Positions 36,101 to 46,942 of a stretch of 64,000 bases of DNA are shown here, one piece after another; position 1 is the stretch's first letter, and each line of letters begins with the position of its first letter. The DNA is from Fomitopsis serialis (Eukaryota > Basidiomycota > Agaricomycetes > Polyporales > Fomitopsidaceae). The position numbers and the translations under genes are program-made. The notes under the pieces were generated by a model. That model was not told the DNA's origin, made no database searches, and saw nothing but the letters and a program-made list of their open reading frames with translations. The stretch is from positions 310,001 to 374,000 of the forward strand of contig NW_025954968.1 in NCBI RefSeq assembly GCF_022376445.1, written 5' to 3'.

Positions 36101-38439
36101 CTCAGTGGCTGCTTGCACCCTTGTTTGACCATCTGCTTACGTTTTGAATCACCCCGTGCAATGGCCCTCTCAAACCAATGGCTACAGTATAATCAGCAAT
36201 CGGGAGTGCCGAAGCTAATCGGTAGTTACGCACCTTCCAAAGCGCCATCCATGTCATCCTCGATATTCTCATCCAGGTTCTCTTGAATGGCTTCTAGTTG
36301 CTGGTTCAACTCGTCAAGGCGAGCCCCTATCTCAGCGACCGCATCCACAGCGCGGCGTGCATCCTCGGGATTGAGCGCAGGTTGTGCAGGTGCTTCGTCC
36401 GGGCGGAGCTGCAAGGGCTGTCCATTGTCGTCTTCATGGGGATGCATGTCGACTTCGCCATTCTCCCGAACTTCCGACCAGTCATCATCCGCGTGCTCGG
36501 TGCCTTCTCCGTCTTCCTCGAGCTCCGCGCCGAAGCCCTCGTCTTCTTCCGTCACAAAGTATCTACTATGTTCCGTTCGCATCTCCTCATCGGAAGGACT
36601 CCTGCCGAAGTACTCCGCGGGATTGGAAGGGCCCGCTTCGAACTCTTCAGGTGCGCTGTAAGTCGCTAGACTAGGAGAGGCAAGTGGCGTGGCCCCGCGA
36701 CTGATGGAGGCACTCGCAGAGGGCGGTACTCCAGAAGAAGGCGACGGCAATGTGACACTCGGCAATGGCGGACGCCGCAGGGATCCTGACATGTCTGAAA
36801 CAGTGGAAGAGGTCGAGACCGCTGTGATGGGGCCTGCATTGGAGAGAACGTCGCTCTCGGTATCCGATAGAGTCACGTCGGAGGAGACAGAGGGTAGAAT
36901 GGGCGAAGGCATGTCTTTGGGGACATAGATATCAACAGGCGTCGGAGGGTCGATGGGCGAGATCAAAGACGACACATCTTCAGGCACGTCAGGATTCGCA
37001 GATCGAGGTCTTGGAGGCGCCACGTCGTCACCGACATCTTGACTGAAAACGGGAGTCCACGATGAGATGTCGGTGCTAGCGGAACTAGGCGATGGGTCAA
37101 GGTCATTCGTTTCGTCTGTTTCTGTCTGTTCCACTCTCCCGGACAGTTGGTCTGGCGGACGAAATGTGAATCGTGCTTGCTCCTCGTGAAGATCCAGCGG
37201 CGGCCTACTACTGTCATCCGGTTCGTCTGTCGCATCATTATGAGCGATTTCATCCTCCGGGGACTCTGAGGAGTCTCTGAACGGATGCCGTCTACGCAGT
37301 CTGTCGTGCCCCGATACGCCAACCCGACGATCGATTCGCTTGCCCTTGTCCCGAGCCAAGCGAGGAGTCGGCCGGCGTACGTAAGGCTCGTCTTCTTCGG
37401 CACCCGCGTCACGACGTAACCTTTTCTTTGGCGCCTCGCCATCGTCATCATCTGGTGGGCGGTGTGGCTGCTCCTGCGCGACGTGACTGTTCTCACCTGG
37501 TATCACCGGGGCAGGGGCAGGCAGAGGAGCTGGCTGTTCTTGAGCAGGGGGCTGCGGAACAACACCCTGTGCCAGATCACCTATGTCGCCTTGTTCGAAT
37601 ACTCCTGGACGAGCATTTTGTGATATCCATTCACGCAGGAGGAAGATCGCTACAAAAGCGAGGACAATGAAGGACGCGATGATCTGCCCGGAGACAATGT
37701 CGGACGAGATGGAGCGGACAATCGGATGTGAAAGGAAGGACGTGGTGTTGCTAGCTGCCGTGCTTGTTGTATCATTCAGAGACGATGCGTTGGTAGCGGC
37801 TATGTCATCCAGTGGTCTCGGTCGATTGCTGATCCACCAGGCGCTGTCAATAAATGCGACCCGGTGAGACAGGCGGAGACGCTGGGGTAGAAATGCAACG
37901 TACGTAGTGTCACCCATAGCGAAATACATCCTCCACGTCCATATCGTGGCCCACGGAAGCAGTGCGAGCCACACGACAGCGACTATCACGGCCCGCATAC
38001 AGAACACAACTGTAGTGAATGCTTGTCGGGAGAGCTGTCGGAGAAGAAGTAATACCGGAAGTCTCTCCGGCATATCCGGAGAATAAACTGGACCACATAT
38101 CAATCCCCCGAAAGTAGACGACACGGAGGCAACGCACCCTTCGTGAAGGAATAAGGATACTTGCATATGTCGCATGTCTTCTTCTTGCTGTGCGCGAGCC
38201 AAGTCGTCAAGCTGTGGGCGGTCGAGCTCATCGTTACCAATGCCGAGCTTATAGGGATAGAGCTCACCAATCTTGATGGATGTACCGGATGCTACCGGAG
38301 CATTTGCATGGATGAAAGAGGGGTTGGTCCGGTTCCGCTGGTGCGCTGCATATTCGACATGTTACTGCAAGTGCGAGTCCTAAGCCACTGCAGTGCGATA
38401 CGCGAATGGAAGTCTCTCACGTTGGTCTTCCTGGGACAT
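33178..38439 (-). CDS. Doa10/SSM4-type RING-CH membrane E3 ubiquitin ligase
   Basis: Polytopic ER and inner-nuclear-membrane E3 of ER-associated degradation. Exon 1 (38421-38439) encodes only MSQEDQ; exon 2 (38268-38364) and exon 3 (from 38211) build the [57 protein letters not shown]. Then [20 protein letters not shown] leads into the first membrane helices. A ~450-residue Ser/Pro/acidic loop (36.3-37.6 kb) precedes the conserved Doa10 core with many helices, among them [20 protein letters not shown], the block [20 protein letters not shown] and [20 protein letters not shown]. The C-terminus ends in a poly-Glu tail at 33178. At about 33862-33866 one base is missing between EFYLVQPIR and [17 protein letters not shown]. 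Divergent from the HD-domain gene at 38878. Family call is secure. Confidence 0.92.
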
Positions 38440-38877
38440 AAGATGGAGCCCTGGTGTTGATTCCGAGGCAGTCCAATACTGCGAGTTGCGTTTGGATCGT
38501 CTGTAGGGAGCAGCTGGGCCGGTGAGAGGCTATTGAGGCTGAGTGAGGCACTTGCGAATGAAAGGTGGAAGGTTGGGGCCAGTACCATTTCGGAGGCGCG
38601 CACCACAATGCACATACGTTGTGTCACGTGGTGGCCTCTATGCCGAACTTCCGGGAAGTCTGTTCAAGTTCGTTCAGGTTCGAGTTGCACTAGCACTGTT
38701 ACAAAGTTGCAAGCACTGTGCACTTGCTGTCTACCCGTACAGTCTGAGCCAGTGGCAATTACTGTACGTATACACCTGTTCCGAACCCATTTTCGGATGA
38801 GACCGCGCACACTGATCATAGGTACCTAGGTATTCAAGGAGGCTGGGATAGCGCTGCACCTCGACTTACTCTATCAA

Positions 38878-40061
38878 ATGGACCCCAATGCATCTCAAGT
38901 ATCGGCGCCGTCTGTCATTGGCAAGCGCGTCTTCCCGCCGCTCTATCAGTCCACAGGCGATGTAGCTGTCGATCGTCTCGCATTTTTTCATATATTGGAG
39001 AGACTGAAGGTTTGTACTTGGGGCCCATCAATTGTAACAGTCTTGCTAGATGCCCGCCTTCGCAGACACAGAAGCGGACGGGATGGGTAGATCATAATGT
39101 CTGAGTGCATTCGCATGCGCTATGTGCACGGAGTCTCTGACGCCCCCGGATTAGTAGGTCCCCGAACCTGAAAGGTACGATAGCAAATGCAGTTTTCATG
39201 TTGCTGTGTCTTATCCTTATACCGGTCAGCATTTCGGACCACATGTACAGGATGGCTATCCTCGCGATGTGCACGTCAGATGCAAGCTTAGACATCTCCA
39301 AGTCAGTCTCAGCACGACATGTCTCGATCGTCGCCTCCTGATGCCCCTCTCTTTCGTTGCGAAGATGCGTGATGATGTGTCTCGTACATGATCTCGCTGA
39401 AGCACAAGGTGAGCCGCTCACCAAGGCTATGGACTGACGCTTCATGCGAGGTATGTCTGCAGTGGGCGATATCGCCCCTCGAGAAGGCATACATAAGATC
39501 GAGAAACGGCGCCTCGAAGAGGTGAGCTATACTGAGTGTTGTACGTTCCGAATTACGGTGTGACCCGTGTCTCTGCAGGAAGCCATGCACAACTTTGTGC
39601 ATGAGATGCTACACGATAGCCCTGCTGCGCGCCGTATCATGTCACTGTTCAAGGTACGTCGTTCTTCGTGTGCGTTGTTTTCGGAGGACCACATGCGGCC
39701 GTACATGCAGGAGTATGAAGATCAACAAACTGATGAAGCACGTTTCGTCAAAGGTTTGAAGATGTCTCGATTCTCTTACCATTGTAATGTCTCACAAAGT
39801 TTGATAGATCTAGACAGGTTTGAGATGGCTTCGCAAGGTTGGTACACGACTCATGCAAGGCCTGATGCATGTCGCTCATCAATGACTGCACTTGTGCTAT
39901 TAGCCTCGGAATACGAGCGCAATCATGGTATGGCTACGCTGCAGCCATTCTTCGATAGCAGCGTCCCGTATATACGGCACCCGGAGGTCAAGCAATGGGG
40001 AGAAGGCCTAATCGCCGAACGGGGCAGAACTCAACCTGAAGAGCCCGCGATCGGGCCGTGA
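38878..40061 (+). CDS. HD-domain 5'-nucleotidase, HDDC2/YfbR-like
   Basis: Metal-dependent HD-superfamily enzyme; family members dephosphorylate 5'-deoxynucleoside monophosphates. Ten exons join in phase: 38878-39009, 39066-39098, 39158-39174, 39230-39301, 39365-39408, 39463-39521, 39579-39653, 39711-39753, 39808-39837 and 39904-40061. Motifs in order: STGDVAVDRLAFFHILERLK, TQKRTGWVDHN, ESISDHMYRMAILAM (first His), CVMMCLVHDLAEAQVGDIAP (His-Asp pair), KRRLEEEAMHNFV, EYEDQQTDEARFVKDLDRFE (last Asp). Exon 3 is only 17 bases. The C-terminus ends EEPAIGP. All HD ligands are present and no frameshift is needed. The dense exon structure hides this gene from simple reading-frame searches. Confidence 0.92.
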
Positions 40062-41010
40062 GGTTGTAGTGTATGTCAACGCTGTAATAGTGTATTCATG
40101 CAGTAGTTGACCTAGTACATTGCAGACATGCTCTCGTACACGCGGTGCAATCACAAAGTGCAAAGGAGACGGTCGCTGTAAGATAACCGGTCAGCCTGAT
40201 ACAATACGCGCTGCTTGTCCGCACCGCGACCAAGGCTCATGAGCATATGTTCATAATTTTCCTCGTTCTGAGCAACGTCGGCAGACGGCAGAGAGCGCCC
40301 AGTCACTCGCCCATCCGTCCTCTTGTTGCTCGACTGTGTCGAGATCTATTAGTAACACCCAGCTTGCGGGGTGCGGCTGAATTGTTGAAGCTTGAAGCTT
40401 GAAGTTTCAGACCGGCGACTCCTACCCAGCACGAGAGGAGGGGAACACCATGCAGGTACGGGTTCTGTGTTAACTCGACTCAAGCTGTTCAGCGTAACTT
40501 AGTGGAGCTCGATCCTATTCAGTGCATAGAGCAGCCCGCTGATCCTGTGCTGAACCTTAGACTCGTCGTCCCGGAACCCTCCACGGCGACCGCAAGTGAC
40601 GATAGTCCTTCAAGCTTCAATGCACAGATACAGTGGATGAAGCGGATCGTCAGACGTTCGGAGCCATCTTTGCGTCCGACGTCTACAACGTATTGCGGTC
40701 ATGGCCAGCCTTTGGCGGTTAATGCGGTCGTCGAAGGCGGCGATAGTCCCGCTATTCGAGTCGTGGCTCAGGTCCAGCGTTTTAACGATGTATTGCCTCG
40801 CCGACTACTTCGACGAGACCTCTTGGGCAGAGAAGCCCGACGGAACAGGATACTGCCGTCTCACACCGGTTAGATCTGGTGGTGTAAGGATAAACATCAT
40901 TCCCATGCAATTCCCATGACACGAAAATACCTCATGCGCATGCTACATTGTGGTAACATACCGAGATAATGAACCATCCTGCGGAAAACACTTCGGCGCG
41001 TGTTGGTTTC
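40062..41010. other. Intergenic stretch, no supported gene
   Basis: Contains three tandem copies of TTGAAGC near 40385 and a Cys/Trp-containing short frame near 40780-40870 with no partners. I cannot support a gene. Confidence 0.45.
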
Positions 41011-41035
41011 CCCTCGCACAACTTGTGCGCGAGGG
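41011..41035. repeat. Inverted repeat (hairpin)
   Basis: CCCTCGCACAA followed by TTGTGCGCGAGGG: arms of 11-13 bases with one unpaired CG, almost no loop. Lies just upstream of the minisatellite; could be a cruciform or a binding site for a dimer. Confidence 0.5.
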
Positions 41036-41151
41036 ACTCATCCCGAGGACCACGTAAAGGTCCGCGCCCGGACAGGCACCGCGTCGCCGCGGGTACCCGC
41101 CCGCCCTCGGGTGGCCCAACTTGCTGCTCTTGCACTAGATGCTGCCATGTC

Positions 41152-41580
41152 CTTGCGGCGCTTGACTCTTTCGCTCGTTCGAGCACATTGAGGCTAGCCT
41201 CGGTTCTTTCTTGTGGCGCTTGACCCTTCGCTCATACCAGAGCCCTTGAAGCTAGCCTCGGGTTCCCCTTGCGGCGCTTGACCCTTCACTCGTATCCGAG
41301 CTCTTGAGGCGAGCCGATTGGGCGCTTGACCCTTGACGCAGCCTCCGTTGAATACCTTGCGGCGCTTGACCCTCGCTCGTTCGAGCTATCTTGATGCTAG
41401 CCTCCTTTACCTTGCGGCGTTTGACCCTTCGCCTGTTGGAGTACACTTGAAGCTAGCCTCCTTTACCTTGCGGCGCTTGACCCTTTGCTCATCCGAGCGA
41501 CCTTGAGGCCAGCCTCCTTTACCTTGCGGCGCTTGACTCTTCGCCCGACGTCGAGCTCTTGACGCAGCTAGACTCGGACG
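41152..41580. repeat. Minisatellite, ~8 imperfect units of about 57 bases
   Basis: Tandem units each begin CTTGCGGCGCTTGACCCTTC and run through a GCTCG..GAGC segment and CTTGA(A/G)GC(T/C)AGCCTCCTTTAC. Starts are near 41152, 41211, 41269, 41320 (a shortened unit), 41355, 41411, 41467 and 41523. The last three spacers share CCTCCTTTAC. On the minus strand the units keep an open frame with a repeated VKRRKVKEAS-like peptide, downstream of a hydrophobic Met-led stretch at about 41682, but I have no evidence that it is translated. Confidence 0.8.
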
Positions 41581-43115
41581 CAACAGGTCCGACCAGAGGA
41601 GCAGGCACAAAGAGAGGCAAGCCACACAAGACTCGGGAACGCACGCAGCCTGAATCCAGAGAACAAGCACCTTAAGTAGCATGGCGGCTGACAGGGCGGC
41701 TGGTCGATCTCGCGACGCGTCGGTGGCGCAGGCTGACGGTCGTTGAACGCCACTCGGCTGACAGTGAGCGACGGGACAAACACCGCTGCGGCTGGAGAGT
41801 CTGTCTACGCGTCAGTCCAAGTGCGTCGAGATTGATAATAGACATACCCTTGTGCGCGACGACGCGCGCCCTTCGTCGACGAGTGGCGTCCTTACGGCGG
41901 TCGGGTATACAGAACCTGGAGCAGCTGACGAGGTTCACCACTTGAGAGCAGAGCCACATAACCAGCGACCAGGAAGCGAGGCAAAAGGCAGCCTGAAGGT
42001 GGGGGGAGACGAAGGGTCGTAGCGGTTGAGCGGCAAAAGCGCGAGCGTCGAGCTCCATTTATACGTTTGGCCCGAGTGGCACAAAGGCTGCGAACACGTG
42101 GGTTTCAGATTCGCAGGCCCAGTCCTGTCCGCAGCGTGGATCACGATTTGGGGGTGGTTGCCGAACTTGGGTACCTGTGGGTCCACCTCAAGGACAAAGC
42201 GACGGCTGAAAACGGCGAGGCTATGGTCAGCGCCATGCGGACGACGGGCACGATAATAGCTGATGCGTACGATATGCCTAATTGGTCCACTCCGCGACTC
42301 ACACATGGTGATGGAACGGCAAGTGGGGCACCGTGACGGAGGTCAGCTTCATCAAAGTACGGTTTCCAGTGTTATGAACTTGCCTGTGGACCACGCATGC
42401 CTCCATGGGCACAGCGTGTCTACGACCCTGCATGAGGGTACTGTATGTAACAGCGCATAAGACCGACACTAGAGGGCGTAGATGCAGAAGCTCTGTGGTA
42501 TATCGAGGCCAAAGGTTTCGTCGTCAGGAATCCAGAATTCAGAGCCTTACACTAGGCCGTATTCACGGCGCACGTGTATCGCATCATAAGAAAGATCCGC
42601 CATGACATCAACGAATGATTCTCTGCGTTGGATTCCCTGCTATTTTGGACAACCGAGTACGTTGAGGTCGAGGCCTGTTCTTGAGAGCCTTAGACACCGC
42701 TATCCAATCAATGAACTTCAAGGTGCATGTACCTGGGTATCTTGCGCGATGCAAACGTCGTATTGATTCAACAAGATCCGGCAGCTTGGCCTGTTGTTTA
42801 GGGAGCAGGGAACAGTCATGATTGAACTGTGTCGCAGTAAATGAGCCGCCGGCGTCAGTGCGAAGGCGACCTGAACTTGACTTTGGAAGCGGTGGCGGAG
42901 GAGTGGCAGAATCGGATCTCGATCATCGTTGACGCGCACCACCGTGGCGTCGACCGTCGTTCACTCGTTCAAGAATTAGGAATAAAAAGTTGCGTGGGGA
43001 GGTCTGGCATGCCTGCATACCATAGCCTTGTCTAAATTACAAGCAAACTCTTCACCACCTTCTGGCCGACCTCATAGCCAATCCAACTGAATGATTAACT
43101 CTGTACACCTCGCGT
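41581..43115. other. Intergenic stretch, no supported gene
   Basis: About 1.5 kb right of the minisatellite. A 128-codon minus-strand frame (41672-42058) starts with a hydrophobic stretch but no family or splice support was found. Nothing else is supported. Confidence 0.4.
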
Positions 43116-43653
43116 TCACCGCTGGGGACCGGGACAACCGTGAGCCATATGGCGCTTCAAGGTAGCCAACGAAGCGCACTGTTGGGCGCAGTTCGGACAT
43201 TGATATGCTTTGGTGCTGCGGCGATCCAGGACGCGCGTCTCCGCATCTGCTCTCGCGGCGACATACCACTCTCGTGCGGCATGGATCTATGGTACATGCA
43301 TCAACATTGATGCGATCTGATCGGGAACAGTGCGGGGTAAGTACTTACAGCGACTGCCTTCTTGCATTCAGTCGCAGATGTTGCGAGCCTCCCAGCGTGG
43401 TCGTTCTTCGAGGCACAACTTTGCGTGTCAAGGGAGAACCCACAACGACTCGCGTGAACTACAATGGCAGGGATCGTGAATGACAAACTTCGGGCAACAT
43501 AAAGATTGACGAACCACAAGAGTCGCAATCTGTCAGGCTTGCGCAGGCTTCGGCATCGTTTCGGGAGGGCGTAAGCGGGACGGCCTGCGCGAAGTTGAAG
43601 AAGACAGTGCAAAGGAGAGCGAGGGTAGCGAGGAGAGCGGCGGTAAGTTGCAT
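43116..43653 (-). CDS. Small secreted protein: PSI-like Cys cluster plus C2H2-like finger
   Basis: Three exons join in phase (43515-43653, 43349-43458, 43116-43268) to give about 133 residues. The start MQLTAALLATLALLCTVFFN is a textbook signal peptide, with likely cleavage after FAQA. Residues of about 37-60 (ACASLTDCDSCVHASRCGFS and then LDTQSCAS) have the C-x6-C-x2-C-x5-C-x7-C spacing of PSI/plexin-like Cys motifs. After ATECKKAVAWYVAARADAE and VLDRRSTKA comes YQCPNCAQQCASLATLKRHM followed by AHGC: a C-x2-C-x12-H-x3-H zinc-finger pattern at the C-terminus, followed by a stop. A TATAAAAG box lies about 148 bases upstream of the ATG. A signal peptide together with a C2H2-like finger is odd. 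Splice sites are inferred; no family name recognised. Confidence 0.6.
43252..43377. repeat. Duplicated segment, copy A
   Basis: This 126-base stretch, covering the second intron and its exon edges in the secreted-protein gene, reappears at 46228-46350 in the same orientation with roughly 80 percent identity by eye; both contain GCGACATACCACTCTCGTG and CATGCATCAACATTGA. Confidence 0.75.
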
Positions 43654-43800
43654 GGCGAATAAACGGGATTGATCGTTACGTTCGTGCGATAAGAGGGAGG
43701 ACTGTGAGGTTAATAAGGATGGATGGGTGGTTGAATGTACGTTAGAGTAAGGCTGCACGCGTGAAAGAGGACCGGCCTGACGAACAGAGCTGCATCCTGC

Positions 43801-43808
43801 CTTTTATA
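43801..43808 (-). promoter_or_regulatory. TATA box for the small secreted protein
   Basis: TATAAAAG on the minus strand (CTTTTATA on plus), about 148 bases upstream of the ATG at 43653. Confidence 0.65.
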
Positions 43809-44623
43809 CGTCTGACAACCGTCAGCCTTGACACGCGAGCGTTGGTAGACAGCCCATGCGCGTTCAACCAAATGTGCTCGGTCAGCTCTCCAGGTGAGCG
43901 GCGGAACACTACAAAGCACCAGAACAGCGCCCCGGCTGATTTTGATGATACGCGATGCGCAGGGTCATCCAGTACTGCACATGCAGCATGTCAGTCGAAA
44001 TAGCATCGCAGCAGACAAGGAGCAGTCACCTTGAGCGCCCGAGATTTTGGACTTTTAAGCCTTGCTTTGGGATAAGCCGTGGCCCCAAGTGCCCGAGTAT
44101 AAGGATGAACAAGAAAAACGTATCCAGTTCTTGCCCGCCATGTCTACCCTGTCTGCCTGCGTTCTAGGGTTGATCAGCGCAATCCTGACATGCGACGTCC
44201 GAGTCGGCTGCTGTACAGCACCACTGTAGCTCACGGCCACTATGTTCGCCGCATCCAGACGTTTCAAAGATTCGACAACCGTCTTCTTGAAACCACGCCC
44301 ACCGAGCAGTCCGTATTTTACCTAGGGGAACACGTCGGCTGCTGTAGTGCTGCACCATTGAAGCCGCGCTCGCCGCGTCCAAACGTCCAGGAGGCCCCTC
44401 TTGATCCAGCGCTCACCGAAGCATCATGTAACGTTATCCGAACACCCCGAAGAGCTTCAAGAAGGCCCATCTAACGGTGGCCATCATTGCAGAGGCACAG
44501 CTGCCTTTGTATAAGGCGATCCCGATGATGAGACCAGGAAAGGGGCTGTACGACGTGAATTATTATTGCATCCGTAGGATGTTCCGTCACACCTCCTGCT
44601 ACGACCGCTGACTTCCACAGAGA
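43809..44623. other. Intergenic stretch with a diverged direct repeat
   Basis: No gene supported. GTCGGCTGCTGTA begins at about 44211 and again at about 44334; each is followed by CACCA(C/T)TG(T/A)AG and a later CGC(A/G)TCCA(G/A)ACGT, so a ~60-base unit occurs twice, 124 bases apart. An acceptor-like CCACAG just before 44622 suggests missing 5' exons of the following propeller-like reading frame. Confidence 0.45.
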
Positions 44624-45962
44624 GTGAGAGACTACATTGGATCGTGTATGGTCAGTATGCTGACGGGCTTTGTCCAGCCAGAAAGACCTACCATCCACCT
44701 CGATGAGTCTCCCCAGCCCTTGACTCTCGACGGCGACGTAGAGGCATTCCACGTCCATCAGTCGTATGTACTCACCTTCGGCAAGACCAGCGTCGATGTT
44801 TGGCGTGCGGGAGGCACACGCGGGGTTCTCGAGCACGTAGCGCACCTCGCACAGTTCGTACAACCTCCACCGTATCACCTTGACCCTGTTTTCAACACCG
44901 ACCGTAACCTCATCGTCATCGCCGATCAGGCTCAGGAAAATGTCCCACCCTCGCTCCTCGTGTTCAGCCTCGTCGATGGTCAACTCATCCGTAGGCTCGA
45001 GCTGTACGGCACCTTGACCGAGGATTACCTGTGGTACGCTGACGGCAAGATCGTTGTCGCTATAGTAGACGACCTCACCACAGCCTTGCTCTGCGACGTC
45101 CTCGGGGACGGTGGAATCCTCGGCCGCGCCACCCTCCCCTCACGTCTTGGAGCGCGCGAGGAGAAGCGGCTGAACACCTGAGGCGGAGGCGTATTGCTGC
45201 CCGTCCACATCAGGCCGAACGGCGACATCATCGCGACGTCGTCCGAGGCATGGGGTGACAAGATGGCGGTCCTGCGCTGGCGCGGGGCCAACATTCCCAA
45301 CTCACGGGAGCCAGACACGAGCGTCGAGCTCGAGGTCAAATTCGAGGACGGCGATGAGATCTACCCGACATGCAGCGCGCCCCTGGACGAGAGCACCTTC
45401 TTGCTGGCAGTCTACGAAGCAGACGGTGACGCGTCCTCCCGGTGAAGTCCACCTGTCAGACGTCAATTTACGCCATCGACACGGAGACCCTGACCTGGAC
45501 CATCCGGTGGCACGCTGAACCCATTGGAGGCTGGGTGCACACCGTTCGATACTTCGCCGCGCTGGATGTTCTCGTCGCATTTGGACAGCACGACAACGGG
45601 GACGGCATCAAGTCCGACCGTTTCGGATATGTCGTCATCCTGGACCCCGCGACGGCAGCCAGCGGCAGACGGAGACGATCAACCACGGCGTGCAGGGCAC
45701 TGCAGTTGAGTATTGCGGGCTCAGCCAGACCGGAGATAGCTTCGCGGTCGTCGTTGTCATCGTTGATGGGTCAATAGGCGCGGTTGATCTGAGGCGATTC
45801 CTGGAGCATGGCTTCCCGAGAGAAGGCGAGCGGTTGGTGGTTTCGAAGCCGCTGCGAGAGGGGTCCATAGTCAAGGAAGTAGCTGTAGTTGGGCAGACAG
45901 TGATCATTCCCGTCTACAACAGCAGCGATTCTCCGCGCAACCTGTATTTTAGCCTGGAGTAG
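44624..45962 (+). pseudogene. Broken beta-propeller-like (F-box-family type) gene
   Basis: Coding-quality sequence without a clean frame. From 44624: VEAFHVHQSYVLTFGKTSVD, SLLVFSLVDGQLIRRLELYG and YADGKIVVAIVDDL, as in the C-terminal propeller of Agaricomycete F-box proteins. An in-frame TGA at 45179-45181 follows EEKRLNT; the same frame then continues VHIRPNGDIIATSS. At 45441 one base is missing from CCC (ADGDASS | VKSTCQTSIYAIDTETLTW) and at about 45662 another (VVILDP | QRQTETINHGVQGTAVEYCG). It ends PRNLYFSLE at 45962. No F-box exon was found upstream. Either a decaying gene or an active gene with two base-call errors; the in-frame stop and missing 5' end favour decay. Confidence 0.6.
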
Positions 45963-46089
45963 AGTCCATGGGTAGAGGTTGGGTAGAGGGCCGAGGCGCA
46001 TACGTAACATACTGCCTGTTGGCATCACCCAGCAAGAAAGCCTACTAGAACTTCTAGGGCCTGTCGAGTCGACTGACCAGTCCGAAATA

Positions 46090-46380
46090 GTAGTCGTGTG
46101 CGCAGTAATGCGCTTGTTATCATCGTGCGCGTCGAACCAAGTGGACGTGAGATCCCGGCCAAACTGTGCCTTGTCGAGGCGGCCATCCAGGACGTGTTCC
46201 TTGATCTCTGTCCAGTTCACGTCTGCTGTCGCAGCGACATACCACTCTCGTGTAGTATGTATCTATGGGTTCATGCATCAACATTGACGCGATCTCGCCA
46301 GGGACAGTGCTGGGTACTTACAACGGTCGCCTTCTTGCATTGAGTCGCAGAACCCGCATCCTCGGTCGCCAGCCGTCGAG
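46090..46380 (-). pseudogene. Partial second copy of the PSI/C2H2-like secreted-protein gene
   Basis: Reads RRLATEDAGSATQCKKATV, then an intron of about 77 bases (46245-46321), then WYVAATADVNWTEIKEHVLD and KAQFGRDLTSTWFDAHDDNK followed by RITAHTTT. This aligns with the gene at 43116-43653 (RLATSATECKKAVA, WYVAARADAE, VLDRRSTKA, KRHMAH). The intron sits at the same place. Finger ligands are lost: neither Cys of the CPNC pair is present and the first His is Ile. No signal peptide or PSI-like exon is visible upstream and the frame has no early stop, so this is a truncated, decayed or diverged copy. Confidence 0.5.
46228..46350. repeat. Duplicated segment, copy B
   Basis: Same-orientation copy of 43252-43377, about 3 kb away; see copy A for the shared words. 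Confidence 0.75.
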
Positions 46381-46942
46381 TCGATGTTACGAACGATGGA
46401 CATCGGAAATTCTTCTGCATATGTAGATGCCTGGGTCGACATCATCATCATGACGTCGTCACGATGCGGGCCAACTTTGTCGTCCCTCGCAGCGAGAGCA
46501 GTTAAAGCATAGACTGCGCAAGCTGCGGCATCAGAGTTATTGGTGTAATGAGTAGTCAGAATTCATTCTTCATTCGCTAACAAATCAGTCACTGCGCACT
46601 GTTCGTATCTGCACTCCAAGTCCTAGAGCCACATTATACGGTCCTGCGTAATGTAGCAGCGAACGTCTTCAACCGATCGTGAGCGCGTGAGTACGAGGGA
46701 TTTGTGCCCTTCTCAACTAGGAGGCTGGTAGGATGCTTCCAAGATACTTCATGATCGTACAGAGGTTAGATGTGGCCGGGCGGCTTGTGCCAATATTGCC
46801 CGTTGCTATTGGCTGTCGATACTATCACGTGCTTGGTCCGTGCGCCCATCTTGCCCACTACAAAAGCTGGACGTCGACATTGTGCATCCTTACCACTCTG
46901 GCCTTTTGGCTTAGATCAAGTGTAGTATCTGTTCTTAATAGT

